Assembly: GCA_021324415.1 (NCBI GenBank)
Contig: JAJPJF010000277.1
Span: 1 to 41,711 of the forward strand
Length of the DNA: 41,711 nt
Direction: 5' to 3'
Origin: Nostocales cyanobacterium Centralia_MAG_434
Lineage (GTDB): Bacteria > Cyanobacteriota > Cyanobacteriia > Cyanobacteriales > Nostocaceae
Each line of letters begins with the position of its first letter. The first letter of the stretch is position 1. The notes under the pieces were generated by a model. The model saw nothing but the letters and a program-made list of their open reading frames with translations, was not told the DNA's origin and searched no databases. This document shows, in pieces, positions 21,352 through 29,948 of this stretch. A program made the translations under genes and the position numbers.

Positions 21352-22221
21352 CTAAAGTGGTGTAACACTGGCGATTTTACCACCTTGCTTAACAATTCTT
21401 TGGAAGTAAGGTGTGAGTTCTTCGTATGGTATGACAACAGCTTGGTTGACACGGCGTACTTTTGGATACCCACGTCCAACACCACCTGCTACTTCAACGC
21501 GGTAAAGTCTGCCTTCTTTTCCATAAGCTGCGCCTCCACCAAAACCACTGTTGGGGGTAACACCTTTCTTGGAAGGCAGGTAGGCAAATCCACTGTTACT
21601 TCCAGAGGGCGCAACCACGGGTGAAGAGCTATTACGAGCTAGTTCTTCAGCTAGATGAGAGGCATTACCTTGTAGTTGAGCGCGATCGCTATTGGCATAA
21701 CCACGATAGAGCTTAAAGATCCTGCTAAATCCAACGGTTTTCTGACCTCTTTGGGTAGCAAAGCCCCGGTAGTAGGGAACAATATTTTCGCCAAAGTTCT
21801 CTTGATACTCTGGGGAATCAATATATGAATCGATATCTGCTTCGTACCCTTGGTTTTGATACAAATCCAAGTGATAAACCACTTCAGACTCATCGTAAGG
21901 AGCACGACCCAATAAATGTTTGTAATTGAGTTCGATAACTCTGGTTTGAAAATTGTTGTAGAAAAACTTGGATTTGTACAGTTCTGATTTAGCAACCTGA
22001 CGCACAAACTCTTGCACAGTAATCTTTCCATCACTTAGGAGTGATTCAGCAGTTGTCAGCCGTTCAGATGCCCACAAATAGTCGTTGCCCAGCAATTGAC
22101 GATAGACGGCAGAAATTACTTTTTGGATGTCTTCTTTACTTGCTTTTGGGCGCAATTCCACAGGAGCGGCATCAATAAAAGCTGACGCTCCTAAGCGGGA
22201 TGCTGCTGTCGTAATTGCCAT
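21352..22221 (-). CDS. cpcC1: Phycocyanin-associated rod linker CpcC (second copy)
   Basis: This 289-residue linker has an N-terminal PBS-linker domain (about 20-180; [61 protein letters not shown]) and a C-terminal CpcD-like domain (about 235-289; [33 protein letters not shown]). It joins phycocyanin hexamers within the rod. Start [11 protein letters not shown] is typical. Ribosome binding site AAAGGAG is 10 bp upstream. Two adjacent rod linkers before cpcD is the layout of Synechocystis cpcC2-cpcC1-cpcD and of Fremyella cpcH2-cpcI2-cpcD2; the symbol follows the former. Confidence 0.93.
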   Translation of the reverse strand: MAITTAASRLGASAFIDAAPVELRPKASKEDIQKVISAVYRQLLGNDYLWASERLTTAESLLSDGKITVQEFVRQVAKSELYKSKFFYNNFQTRVIELNYKHLLGRAPYDESEVVYHLDLYQNQGYEADIDSYIDSPEYQENFGENIVPYYRGFATQRGQKTVGFSRIFKLYRGYANSDRAQLQGNASHLAEELARNSSSPVVAPSGSNSGFAYLPSKKGVTPNSGFGGGAAYGKEGRLYRVEVAGGVGRGYPKVRRVNQAVVIPYEELTPYFQRIVKQGGKIASVTPL

Positions 22222-22298
22222 CTTCGAGAATCTCCTTTAGTGCTTATATAGTTGTAAGGTAGGAATTTAATTCCCTACTCTTACCTCTTATTTCCTGT

Positions 22299-23090
22299 CT
22301 ATACAGGTGTAATACTGATTACCTTACTACCCTTGCGGTTTAGCTGTTGCAACTTAGTAGAAAGCTGCTCGTAGGGTACAACCAGTTCTATCGTACTCCG
22401 ACGTACTACTGTGGCGTTCGGTGTAGCTGCTTGTACTACTCTAATTCGGTAGGTTTCTCCTCGGTTACCACTTGCTAAACCAGTTAAGGCTTTTGTCTCG
22501 CTTGGGTAAATTGGTGAGGCGATGTTTTTCGCCAATTCCCATGTGAGTCGCCCTTGTTTTTGCCCTTGAGCGCGATCGCTATTGGCATAGCCCCGGTATA
22601 ATTGAAATATCCGGTTGAAGCCTACGTTTTTTCTTCCTCTTTGGCTTTGAAAACCTCGATAGTAAGGTACAATATCGTCACCGAAGTTATCTGTATATTC
22701 CGCAGAGTCAATGTATGAGTTAATTTCCGCTTCGTAGCCTTGTGAGTTGTAAAGGTCAACGTGGTATGCTATCTCTAACTCATCTTCGGGCGCACGACCT
22801 AGCAAATGTTTATAATTTAGCTCAATAAAGCGGTTTTGGGAGTTGGAACTGAAAAACTTTTCTTGATAGAGTTCTGACAGAGCAATAGCACGGACAAAAC
22901 CTCTTACCGTAATGTTTCCCTGGCGCAACAGAGACTCTGCACTAACAAGACGCTCTGCTTCCATCAGATACTCATTCCCTAAAACCTGACGATAAGCTGC
23001 GCGAATAACTACTGTTACTGCTTCTTCTGTTCTATCGTTTCTACGTAGTTCTATGGGTTCTGAATCTTGATAAGCTCCCAACGCTGGCAT
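22299..23090 (-). CDS. cpcC2: Phycocyanin-associated rod linker CpcC (first copy)
   Basis: From the ATG at 23090, which has a strong GGAGG site 6 bp upstream, the protein has 263 residues ([15 protein letters not shown]). It has the same PBS-linker (about 15-175; [35 protein letters not shown]) and C-terminal CpcD domains (about 210-263; [34 protein letters not shown]) as the neighbouring linker, which arose by duplication and has diverged. The two probably place successive hexamers in the rod. The linker between its domains is shorter than in the second copy. Confidence 0.92.
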   Translation of the reverse strand: MPALGAYQDSEPIELRRNDRTEEAVTVVIRAAYRQVLGNEYLMEAERLVSAESLLRQGNITVRGFVRAIALSELYQEKFFSSNSQNRFIELNYKHLLGRAPEDELEIAYHVDLYNSQGYEAEINSYIDSAEYTDNFGDDIVPYYRGFQSQRGRKNVGFNRIFQLYRGYANSDRAQGQKQGRLTWELAKNIASPIYPSETKALTGLASGNRGETYRIRVVQAATPNATVVRRSTIELVVPYEQLSTKLQQLNRKGSKVISITPV

Positions 23091-23233
23091 ATTCACCTCC
23101 CATGTTTTGAATTGTCTATCAAAAAACTTTTTGCAATTTTTTTTTGAAAAATTAAACTGCCCGGAGCGGTAAACAACTCTCACTACTTACTTGTCATAAG
23201 AGCTGCTTTCCCCTCCGGGCTAGATAAACAACC

Positions 23234-23725
23234 TTAGCTCAGGGTGTTGATTACGTAGTCGATGTAAGAATTAGCTTCAACAGCTGGGTCACCACTTAGA
23301 CCATGGTTAGCCTTGATGTACTTGAGGGCTTCAATGTACCAGCTAGGAGAGAGTTCAAAAGTGAGGTTGATTTCTGCTAAGCCAGCAACCAAGTAGTCAT
23401 CCAAAGGACCTGTGCCACCTACAACTAAAGCGTAGGTGATAATCCGCAAGTAGTAGCCGATATCACGTACACACTTTTGCTTACCACGTGCATCATGTGC
23501 GTAGTTAGGACCTTGCTGTTGAGTGGTGTAGGGGAACTTGTTGTAGACTGCTTGAGCTGCGCCTTCTGTCAACCGTTGAGCATTAGCGCTCAAGGATTTT
23601 GCTGCTTGTAAGCTAGCTGGTGCTTGGCGAAATCTACCAAAAGCAACCTGAAGTTCGGTGCTGCTTAGGTAGCGACCTTGAGAATCTGCCGCTGCAATCG
23701 CTTCTGTTAGAGGTGTTTTTGTCAT
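23234..23725 (-). CDS. cpcA: Phycocyanin alpha subunit CpcA
   Basis: The 163-residue globin-like biliprotein has the phycocyanobilin-binding Cys85 (the conserved alpha-84 site) in [21 protein letters not shown], and the C-terminal [22 protein letters not shown] typical of CpcA. There is one chromophore site, as expected for alpha-phycocyanin. Substrate of CpcE/CpcF encoded downstream. A purine-rich AAGGAAGGG site precedes the ATG. Confidence 0.96.
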   Translation of the reverse strand: MTKTPLTEAIAAADSQGRYLSSTELQVAFGRFRQAPASLQAAKSLSANAQRLTEGAAQAVYNKFPYTTQQQGPNYAHDARGKQKCVRDIGYYLRIITYALVVGGTGPLDDYLVAGLAEINLTFELSPSWYIEALKYIKANHGLSGDPAVEANSYIDYVINTLS

Positions 23726-23819
23726 TTTGGTATTTCCCTTCCTTTTACAAACTTTTGGTTGAAATCTTAGCTTTGTCCCATGAGGACAGTTATTTCAGTC
23801 AACAGCAGCAATGGATAGC

Positions 23820-24341
23820 TTAAGCAACTGCAGCAGCAGCACGGTCAAAATATCCAGCAATCTCAGAGGTTAAAGCACTGCAATCTCCTCTGGTGATGTT
23901 GTTGGGATCGTTAACAATTGCGAGAGCAGCTTCTTTGAGTTTTTGAATACCAACAGCAACGGAAGCTCCTGGAGTTCCCAATGCTAAGTAGGTTTCACGC
24001 AAACCATTGAGGGCACGGTCATCAAGTACGCTTGCATCACCAGCAAAGATTGCGTAGGTGACGTAGCGAAGAATGATGTCTAGATCACGGATACAAGCAG
24101 CAGCACGACGGTTGGTGTAAGCATTACCACCAGGAGCGATCAATTGTGGTTGTTCTGCGAATAGCTCACGAGCCGCATTAGCAACAAGAGCAGACGCATT
24201 GCTGGTGATACGGTTAACAGCATCTGCACGCTTGTTACCGTCTCTAACTAGTTCGCTCAAAGCATCCAATTGAGCATCGGTGAGGAATTCACCACGTGTA
24301 TCAGCTTGGGAAACTACTTTTGCAAATGCATCTAATACCAT
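23820..24341 (-). CDS. cpcB: Phycocyanin beta subunit CpcB
   Basis: The 173-residue protein is a phycocyanin beta chain, with bilin-binding Cys83 ([17 protein letters not shown]) and Cys154 (RGDCSAL), and the Asn73 (GGNAYTNRR) that CpcM methylates in relatives. The non-chromophore cysteine usually found in [12 protein letters not shown] is alanine here (Ala110), a departure from most CpcB. Together with CpcA it forms the rod hexamers. It is the first gene of the operon, with AGGAGA 9 bp before the ATG and a leader holding an inverted repeat. Confidence 0.96.
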   Translation of the reverse strand: MVLDAFAKVVSQADTRGEFLTDAQLDALSELVRDGNKRADAVNRITSNASALVANAARELFAEQPQLIAPGGNAYTNRRAAACIRDLDIILRYVTYAIFAGDASVLDDRALNGLRETYLALGTPGASVAVGIQKLKEAALAIVNDPNNITRGDCSALTSEIAGYFDRAAAAVA

Positions 24342-24863
24342 TGCGTTAAATCTCCTAGTTTGCTCGGTTAAGAATCGTATGGATTCAAAACTGAATGTTC
24401 CAGTTTTTCGATGTCAGGTTACCTGACCCATTATGAAAGGGTTATAACAGACATCCAAGGGATCAGTCTAAGCTCTCCAGGCTTTCAGATTAAAACTTTT
24501 GTTACAAAACTTCATCTTAAAATGAGAAACCGGAAAAGTTCATGAACTCAGCACTGTGTCAACCTTGTTCTGCAAATTTCCCTTTCAAGTTATTTTTATA
24601 CTATGATGAAGCCTTCTGTTTTATTAAAAATTATTATGTTCCGTTGATATTTTGTTAATAAAGCTTAACGTGAACAGTAAATTTTAGTAGTAGTACGGTA
24701 CTAGCAACATTAATAGCATACTGGATGCCGCTCTATTGAAGGGTTTTGCAGCATTACCAGCAGTATCCTAATCAACGAGGGATTCTATTTTTACTTTTTA
24801 TTTCTGAATTTTTACTTGAAAACACGCAATAACCATCACTCTCATTCACTATTATCCATTTAT
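24342..24863. promoter_or_regulatory. Promoter/leader region of the cpc operon
   Basis: This 522-bp region lies between pebB and cpcB. It holds an inverted repeat GTCAGG-TTA-CCTGAC (24413-24427), about 70 bp upstream of the cpcB start, and AT-rich DNA with a possible minus-strand TTGACA near 24555-24560. I found no L Box (TTGCACA repeats), the RcaC site of Fremyella red-light-induced cpc2. No gene seen. A separate promoter for cpc is inferred from the gap length. Confidence 0.5.
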
Positions 24864-25610
24864 CTAGGCAGTTGCGAGTTTTCTTTCCAAATCAAATAAA
24901 AAGCCATGGATATACTCCTCCGTCCATTCAGGACCATAGAAGCGCTTGAACATTCCACGCGCAGGATCTTTGAGCGCTCGGTAACGTAGGTATCGCAGCT
25001 GTGCTTGTTCTATAGCTGCTAATGATTGAGAATCAGTTACATTTTCTGCCTGCTCAACAAAATCTAGGTAAGCCTTGAGATATTCCTTAAAGGCGGCGAA
25101 TACTTGAGTTTCCACTACAGCCGTTTCTTGAGGACGAGTCCAAAGAAAAGCGGGAGAAAAGAAAGGTTTTGCTTCTTCGGGAAAGTCGCCTCCCCAACTT
25201 AGGTGCTGTTGATGGCTATGGAAAATGGGCAAGATTGGTTCGGTATACTTTGCCTGATACGCTAAATCATCACGGAATAAGGGTTGCATATCCAAGGCAA
25301 TCAAGTGCCCTCCCGGTAATGTCACCAAATCGGCTCCAAAAAAAGGGAGGTCATAATTCAGGTGTGGGAAAATTACAAAATTTAGCACTTGTAGCGAATT
25401 GCCACCTTGGACGTGTGCTGCTCGAATTTGCCTCAGTTTTGAGGTTTGAAAAGCATAACTAGTTGTACGGATCTCTTCCTGGTTCTTGCCTTTACCTACA
25501 CTAACAACCTTAGATTCAAATCCTTCAGGTATGGGATACGGTTGTAGCTCCAACCGCGATCGCATATAGGCGATCGCATAGTCAAGAAATGGCTGATAGA
25601 GCGTTGTCAT
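24864..25610 (-). CDS. pebB: Phycoerythrobilin:ferredoxin oxidoreductase PebB
   Basis: The 248-residue protein belongs to the ferredoxin-dependent bilin reductases. It shows the family core [27 protein letters not shown] (about 91-117), [11 protein letters not shown], and the C-terminal [28 protein letters not shown]. PebB reduces 15,16-dihydrobiliverdin to phycoerythrobilin. Its ATG overlaps the TGA of pebA by 4 bp, the standard pebAB pairing in which the intermediate is channelled. Its presence implies that the organism makes phycoerythrin or another PEB-carrying protein, although no PE subunit gene is in the window. Confidence 0.92.
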   Translation of the reverse strand: MTTLYQPFLDYAIAYMRSRLELQPYPIPEGFESKVVSVGKGKNQEEIRTTSYAFQTSKLRQIRAAHVQGGNSLQVLNFVIFPHLNYDLPFFGADLVTLPGGHLIALDMQPLFRDDLAYQAKYTEPILPIFHSHQQHLSWGGDFPEEAKPFFSPAFLWTRPQETAVVETQVFAAFKEYLKAYLDFVEQAENVTDSQSLAAIEQAQLRYLRYRALKDPARGMFKRFYGPEWTEEYIHGFLFDLERKLATA

Positions 25611-26338
25611 TTGCTTGTACTAACTGCTAAAGGAATGGCATCTTCAAATAAAAACTCATAGAGAAAGCGTTCTGCCCACTCATGACCAAAGTAGCTGCTG
25701 AATAAACCCGACGCTGGATCTCTATCAGCACTATATTGGTCATAATCTTTTTGAGCTTTGACAATCCGCTGGATATCTTCAATATCTGTTAGCGGTTGTG
25801 CCTGATTTAGTATTTCCCAATACAAATTTAAGTAATCTTGATAAGCTCTAAATACTTGCGTTGTTACAATCTCTGTGGTAGTTTTAGCGAACAGCAAATA
25901 TTTAGAGAAATACTGGTTTGCATCGTAAAACTTCATTTCTAAATTTTGTGCCAGTTCTGGATATTTATAGTGTAGTGATTTCAGCGGCTCTATGTACTTT
26001 TTCTGATAAGCTTCATCTTGAAACAAAGGCTGAAAGTCAAGAACAATCAGGTTTTTTATTTTGCCAAAAGATAAAAAATCAATTCCTAACAGAGGTAAGT
26101 CGTAATAATAATTAGGATAAATGACGCTGTTAAAAATTTGGGCGCTTTCTCCCGCATCTATATATGTGTAGCGAATTTTTCGTAACTCTTGGCATTGGTA
26201 GCACCAGCTGCGAATTGTTGCCGGATTTTTCCCGCGATCGCTAACTTTAACTTCTAAGCCAGGGGGAATCACCCGACTTTGTAAATCAAAACGCTGAAAT
26301 AGCTCTTTTTCCAAAAATTCTAGGAAAGGCTTATACAT
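25607..26338 (-). CDS. pebA: 15,16-Dihydrobiliverdin:ferredoxin oxidoreductase PebA
   Basis: The 243-residue protein matches PebA of filamentous cyanobacteria: [19 protein letters not shown] at the start, [49 protein letters not shown] (about 89-118) and [29 protein letters not shown]. It uses ferredoxin to reduce biliverdin IXalpha at C15-C16, the first step to phycoerythrobilin, and passes the product to PebB. It is first in the pebAB pair and is divergent from nblA across 536 bp. Confidence 0.93.
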   Translation of the reverse strand: MYKPFLEFLEKELFQRFDLQSRVIPPGLEVKVSDRGKNPATIRSWCYQCQELRKIRYTYIDAGESAQIFNSVIYPNYYYDLPLLGIDFLSFGKIKNLIVLDFQPLFQDEAYQKKYIEPLKSLHYKYPELAQNLEMKFYDANQYFSKYLLFAKTTTEIVTTQVFRAYQDYLNLYWEILNQAQPLTDIEDIQRIVKAQKDYDQYSADRDPASGLFSSYFGHEWAERFLYEFLFEDAIPLAVSTSK

Positions 26339-26874
26339 AGAGCATGATTATTGAATCCTTGGAATGAAAATAAGCGATACAAATCATGCAAGTCTCATAT
26401 TTCACAAACAAAGCAACAATCCGTAATATCAAGTTTTTTTAGAACTCATCAATTCGTACAATCGAAAAACAACAGATGCAAGTTAACTAGTAGACGTAAG
26501 TTCTATTGCATTCATTAGACTTCTGACTCTTAACTGATAACTCTTGTGGATGATGCTTTAATTGTTTTCTCTTTTTATGGTTGATGTATAAACCAGCGAG
26601 ATGCCAATTGACCATTCACCCTAGAAAAGGTACAGGAATCAAAACAGAAAGCCCATCGGCTTTTAGCCGTGGGAGTATCAATGACAACACAAAAAACAAA
26701 CATAGTCACTAAGACTAGTGTTAATTTTTGTTATCATGATTGTATATCACTTGACAAATTGGACGTTCTGTAGATTGTGTGCTAAGCTGGTTGAAACTTT
26801 GTAAAAGGCTAATAATAGCAGGCCACTCCCTTCTCATCTTTAACTACTGATTCCGCACATTAGAGGAGTAAACC
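26339..26874. promoter_or_regulatory. Divergent control region between pebA and nblA
   Basis: This region must carry promoters for pebAB (leftward) and nblA (rightward). CTTGACAAATT at about 26750-26760 is a possible nblA -35, but no good -10 sits at 17 bp. A hairpin with CCCATCGGC / GCCGTGGG (26648-26669), followed by AGTATCAATGAC, resembles the right end of IS200/IS605-type elements and may be a relic. No NtcA site (GTAN8TAC) was found. Confidence 0.45.
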
Positions 26875-27045
26875 ATGAACTTCCCAAACGAATTGACCTT
26901 GGAGCAACAATTCCGCTTACAAACTCTCAAAGAGCAAGTTCAAGGTTTGAGCAGAGAAGAAGCTCAAGAGTTTTTGTTAGAAGTTTTACGACAAATGATG
27001 GTAAAGGACAACTTAGTTAAACATTTACTAAAGCAAACTGTTTAA
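26875..27045 (+). CDS. nblA: Phycobilisome degradation protein NblA
   Basis: This 56-residue protein begins MNFPNELTLEQQFRLQTLKE and continues with QVQGLSREEAQEFLLEVLRQMM, the helix-loop-helix pattern of NblA (LSLEQQF, then a region of the form L(S/T)xEEAQEFLxxLxxQMM). NblA binds phycobiliproteins and brings them to Clp protease, so phycobilisomes are dismantled under nutrient stress. The ATG at 26875 has an AGGAG site 7 bp upstream. It is shorter than most gene finders' limits. It is divergent from the phycoerythrobilin genes, so synthesis and breakdown genes share a control region. The C-terminus (LVKHLLKQTV) is slightly shorter than in many homologues. Confidence 0.88.
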   Translation: MNFPNELTLEQQFRLQTLKEQVQGLSREEAQEFLLEVLRQMMVKDNLVKHLLKQTV

Positions 27046-27380
27046 GTAGACATTTAATCATAAGGCTTCAAAAAGCTGAGTATAGCTTCTCTGTATACTT
27101 TTGAGCAGATAGTATAGGAAAAAGGAAAAGTAGTTCAAAGTTAAGAGCTCGTTATCATCCCAATCACTCATGATTATTGAGTAGTTGGGTTTTGTTTTTA
27201 TGCATATCAAGCACGAAGCCTAAAACCACAGAGTTAATTGCGTGATAGTAAGATTTAAGCTAGATAAAAAACATCTCAAAAGTTAGAGATCGAAAATTGA
27301 GAGGTTGCAGCTTTAGACTGACTTTGATTGAGGTGAAAATTAATAAGCTTAAAGGCGATAAACAACTAGGAGGAACCTCA
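27046..27380. other. Intergenic region, no gene seen
   Basis: This 335-bp gap lies between nblA and the WGxxGxxG gene. I see only the ribosome binding site AGGAGG (27369-27374) of the next gene. An in-frame upstream extension of that gene (from 27297) is rejected because the strong site and signal peptide mark 27381. Confidence 0.5.
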
Positions 27381-27659
27381 ATGATGAAAGGTTTTACTTT
27401 ATCCAAGATTGTCGGTACTGGTGCCCTCATCTCTAGCCTTGCTTTTGTGCCTTTAGCTCTACCCGCCTCAGCTCAAAATAGTCCTGCTACTAGCACTGAT
27501 CAAACAACTCAGTCGTCAGCTAGCAGAGATAGAGGCCCTGATTGGGGTTGGTTAGGCTTAATTGGCTTATTAGGTCTAGCTGGCTTAGCTGGTCGTAAGT
27601 CTGAAGAGCCAACAAGGTATGAAGATCCCAATGTCCCAACAGGCACGCGTATCAGGTAA
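27381..27659 (+). CDS. Small WGxxGxxG-type membrane peptide
   Basis: The ATG at 27381, 6 bp after AGGAGG, gives 92 residues. A signal peptide (KGFTLSKIVGTGALISSLAFVPLALPASAQ, about 2-33) is followed by a short Ser/Thr/Gln-rich linker and DWGWLGLIGLLGLAGLAGRK (about 54-73), the WGxxGxxG motif with a hydrophobic helix and a basic stop. Proteins of this family are small, exported and common in cyanobacteria; their function is unknown. The tail is charged and proline-rich. Confidence 0.8.
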   Translation: MMKGFTLSKIVGTGALISSLAFVPLALPASAQNSPATSTDQTTQSSASRDRGPDWGWLGLIGLLGLAGLAGRKSEEPTRYEDPNVPTGTRIR

Positions 27660-28034
27660 GTAGCATTCAGAACAGTAATCTAATATCCATTGACGGCTAA
27701 CAGTAAATTGTTAGTTGTTAATCACACTACAAGGAATTGATTCATCTGAAGGCAACTTTCCATAAAACGAAGTTCCAGTAATTCAATTCTGTTTATCTTT
27801 TTGCAAAGATTGTCCAATAAGTGTCTAAGTTTTATCCCCATCACCTAGAAGCTAGTTTCAGCCTTGCTGAAAATTAAGTGTAAAATGCTGTTTTTGACAC
27901 TCCCCCTGCTCAGAAGGCAGGGGTTCTTGCTTTATGGGATTCTTCTCAAAGCTAAATAAACCTAGTCAAATAGATAAATCATGGCGGATAGCTAGACAAT
28001 ATAACCATCAAGAACCTTCAGAGGACAAGAGAGA
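27660..28034. other. Intergenic region with an IS200/IS605-like end hairpin
   Basis: No gene in this 375-bp gap. GACACTCCCCCTGCTCAGAAG... at about 27895-27925 forms CCCCTGC / GCAGGGG with a short loop followed by TTCTTGC, the form of a left end of IS200/IS605-family elements in cyanobacteria. No transposase is nearby, so it is at most a relic or a non-autonomous end. Confidence 0.5.
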
Positions 28035-28301
28035 ATGCCTTGGTTTGTCAAAATAGAGGAAGGAAAAGTCGATCAACCTACCTTTGACCAATATGTATCA
28101 GCCCATAAAGTTTATGTACAAGATTTGATAGCTAAAGGTCACAAAGCTAAAACAGGCTATTGGGCTCAGCTAGGAGGCGGCATGATGGTATTTGAAGCTA
28201 AGTCAATGGATGAAGCAAAAGCTATTGTAGCTGGTGATCCCTTAGTAAAAAACGGTTGCGTTAACTATCAGCTGTACGAATGGAAAATTGTGGTGGAGTG
28301 A
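28035..28301 (+). CDS. YciI-like (YCII) domain protein
   Basis: The 88-residue protein has the YCII fold pattern: MPWFVKIEEGK, a helix with YVSAHKVYVQDLIAKGHKAKTGYWA, then GGGMMVFEAKSMDEAKAIVAGDPLVKNGCVNYQLYEWKIV. The conserved His29 (SAHK) and Asp73 (GDPLV) positions fit the family's proposed active site. YciI proteins are small ferredoxin-like-fold enzymes or subunits of mostly unknown function. AGAGGACAAGAG before the ATG is the likely ribosome binding site. Confidence 0.85.
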   Translation: MPWFVKIEEGKVDQPTFDQYVSAHKVYVQDLIAKGHKAKTGYWAQLGGGMMVFEAKSMDEAKAIVAGDPLVKNGCVNYQLYEWKIVVE

Positions 28302-28410
28302 GGGGGTGAGGAGTTAGGAGTTAGGAGTAGGGATCTGGGAAGAATAAAAAAATTTACTTCTAACTTGTAATGAATGACTCCTAACTCGGAAATTTAATGC
28401 TATGCTAATT

Positions 28411-28511
28411 TTAGACCTGGACCTATGCGACTGTAACGCCCAAATCTTGTCAGGACCGGAAGGTAGCAGCAATACGGGATGCTTATGGTAGGCGTAGTCT
28501 CCGGGTCGCCT
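28411..28511 (+). ncRNA. ffs: Signal recognition particle RNA (4.5S type)
   Basis: The conserved SRP RNA domain IV core GTCAGGACCGGAAGGTAGCAGC-like segment is at 28449-28470, with the asymmetric and symmetric loops that bind Ffh. The ends pair: GACCTGGA (28414-28421) with TCCGGGTC (28500-28507). It forms the bacterial small SRP RNA of about 95-100 nt that sends membrane proteins to the translocon. The limits are estimated from the terminal helix. Confidence 0.92.
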
Positions 28512-28535
28512 CATTTTAGGAGCGCAAGAGCAACA

Positions 28536-28925
28536 ATGCCTGGTTTTGGAGATATTGTTAAAAAAGCTATTTATCTCGGTGTTGGGTTGGCTTCTTACGC
28601 GGGCGAGAGAGCAGGTGGAACAATAGCCGAACTGCGCTCACAATTTCAAAAGCTGGCAGATGAAATGGTTGCGCGGGGCGAAATGACAACAGACGAAGCC
28701 CGCCGCTTTGTCGAAGATATGATGAAGCAAGCCCAACAATCACCACCAACTTCTGGTGCAACGGCTGATAAAACATCTCCCTCTGAACCTCGCCGCATAG
28801 AAATCTTAGAGGAAGAAGACAGACCAGTAACCACTAAAGAAACACCAGAGAATGTGGATAATTTACGCGCGCAAGTTATAGAACTGCAAGAAGAGTTAAA
28901 ACGACTGCAACAGGATAAAGGTTAG
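28536..28925 (+). CDS. Phasin-like protein
   Basis: The ATG at 28536 has TTTTAGGAG 14 bp upstream and gives 129 residues (MPGFGDIVKKAIYLGVGLASYAGERAGG). The first 70 residues (IAELRSQFQKLADEMVARGEMTTDEARRFVEDMMKQAQ) resemble polyhydroxyalkanoate-granule phasin family proteins. A Ser/Thr/Pro linker and a C-terminal coiled coil (NVDNLRAQVIELQEELKRLQQ) follow. Phasins coat storage granules; the assignment rests on an alpha-helical pattern, so a general coiled-coil protein is possible. It begins just after the SRP RNA. Confidence 0.6.
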   Translation: MPGFGDIVKKAIYLGVGLASYAGERAGGTIAELRSQFQKLADEMVARGEMTTDEARRFVEDMMKQAQQSPPTSGATADKTSPSEPRRIEILEEEDRPVTTKETPENVDNLRAQVIELQEELKRLQQDKG

Positions 28926-28975
28926 TTGAAGTAGTCCTCTAGATAAGAGTCCTTCAGTTGAGTTCCAACAAGGAC

Positions 28976-29371
28976 ATGAACTGTATGGAAAAGTGGCAAA
29001 AAGATTTTTTAGATATGATACAAACAGTCGCTGATGAAGTAGAACACTTCTTGCTGGAAGTGACTGAAATAGTAGACACTTTTTTTGAAGTTACTGAAGA
29101 AATTACCGAACAAGTACAAAATACTTTTGTTAATGAGATAGATCAGTATCTCCAAGAGCTGGCAGAGCCGTTTTTGGAAGCTTATTGGGAAGATGAAGTA
29201 GAGCAGAGTTTTCCGTATTCGGTTGAACCAACAACTGAACAAAATCCAGCGTGTCTCGGTTGTAGGCATTATCATGGTCAAGTCTACGGTGGAAATTTAT
29301 TAGTTTGTGGTATGCATCCCTATGGCTGGGAAGATGAGAACTGCCCAGACTGGGAACAGCAAGATCTGTAA
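28976..29371 (+). CDS. Conserved small cysteine-rich cyanobacterial protein
   Basis: From the ATG at 28976 (AAGGA close upstream; a TTG at 28958 is less likely) the protein has 131 residues. Residues 1-75 are acidic and strongly helical (WQKDFLDMIQTVADEVEHFLLEV). The C-terminal part has CLGCRHYHGQVYGGNLLVCGMHPYGWEDENCPDWE, with CxxC...C...C, which may bind a metal or iron-sulfur cluster. I do not recognise a characterised family. Domain arrangement suggests a helical interaction segment joined to a metal-binding knob. Confidence 0.75.
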   Translation: MNCMEKWQKDFLDMIQTVADEVEHFLLEVTEIVDTFFEVTEEITEQVQNTFVNEIDQYLQELAEPFLEAYWEDEVEQSFPYSVEPTTEQNPACLGCRHYHGQVYGGNLLVCGMHPYGWEDENCPDWEQQDL

Positions 29372-29425
29372 ATGAACTTTTTGGCAAATAAAAATCACTA
29401 ACAACTAGTAACTCACAAATATTGA

Positions 29426-29803
29426 ATGACTATGGAAATAAAATATGGTGAACGTAATATTGCGGAAGGAAAACTCATCACATTTCCAAACCCGCGTGTA
29501 GGTAGGCGATATGACATAAATATTACATTACCAGAATTTACATGCAAATGCCCATTTTCCGGCTATCCAGACTTTGCAACTATTCATATTACCTATATCC
29601 CTGATGAGCGAGTCGTGGAATTGAAGGCACTTAAGCTTTATATCAACAGCTATCGCGATCGCTACATTTCGCACGAAGAATCAGCTAATCAAATTTTGGA
29701 TGATTTTGTAGCTGCGTGTGATCCATTAGAAGTTACAGTCAAAGCCGATTTTTCTCCTCGGGGTAATGTGCACACAGTCATTGAGGTGCGTCACGTAAAG
29801 TAA
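29426..29803 (+). CDS. queF: NADPH-dependent 7-cyano-7-deazaguanine reductase QueF
   Basis: The 125-residue protein is the short form of QueF, which reduces the nitrile preQ0 to preQ1 in queuosine tRNA modification. It has the catalytic Cys42 in FTCKCPFSGYPDFA, where Asp49 acts in catalysis, and the QueF motif ELKALKLYINSYRD (65-78) that binds NADPH. Its length matches the single-domain T-fold form. No preQ1 riboswitch was seen in the 54 bp upstream. An internal ATG two codons later is an alternative start. Confidence 0.93.
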   Translation: MTMEIKYGERNIAEGKLITFPNPRVGRRYDINITLPEFTCKCPFSGYPDFATIHITYIPDERVVELKALKLYINSYRDRYISHEESANQILDDFVAACDPLEVTVKADFSPRGNVHTVIEVRHVK

Positions 29804-29948
29804 AGCTAAAGTAAAGATAATCAAGAAACTTTTTGCTTGTTAGCTGACTGTTCCTCAACTGTGGCTTTCACGGATTTGCTAGAGTAAACACACCAGGATT
29901 TTTCAGTTAAACCTCTGATTTTACTCCAGCAGATAGACGAGGCAAAAC

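Noticed and set aside
24342-24863. L Box (TTGCACA direct repeat) for RcaC-type chromatic acclimation before cpcB
   Set aside because: Neither TTGCACA nor TGTGCAA was found in the region on either strand.
26648-27925. A single IS200/IS605 transposon carrying nblA as passenger
   Set aside because: The right-end-like hairpin comes before the left-end-like one, no tnpA or tnpB is present, and no matching ends or target site could be shown.
29372-29425. preQ1 riboswitch upstream of queF
   Set aside because: The 54 bp are AT-rich with no GC-rich stem followed by an A-rich tail as in preQ1-I.
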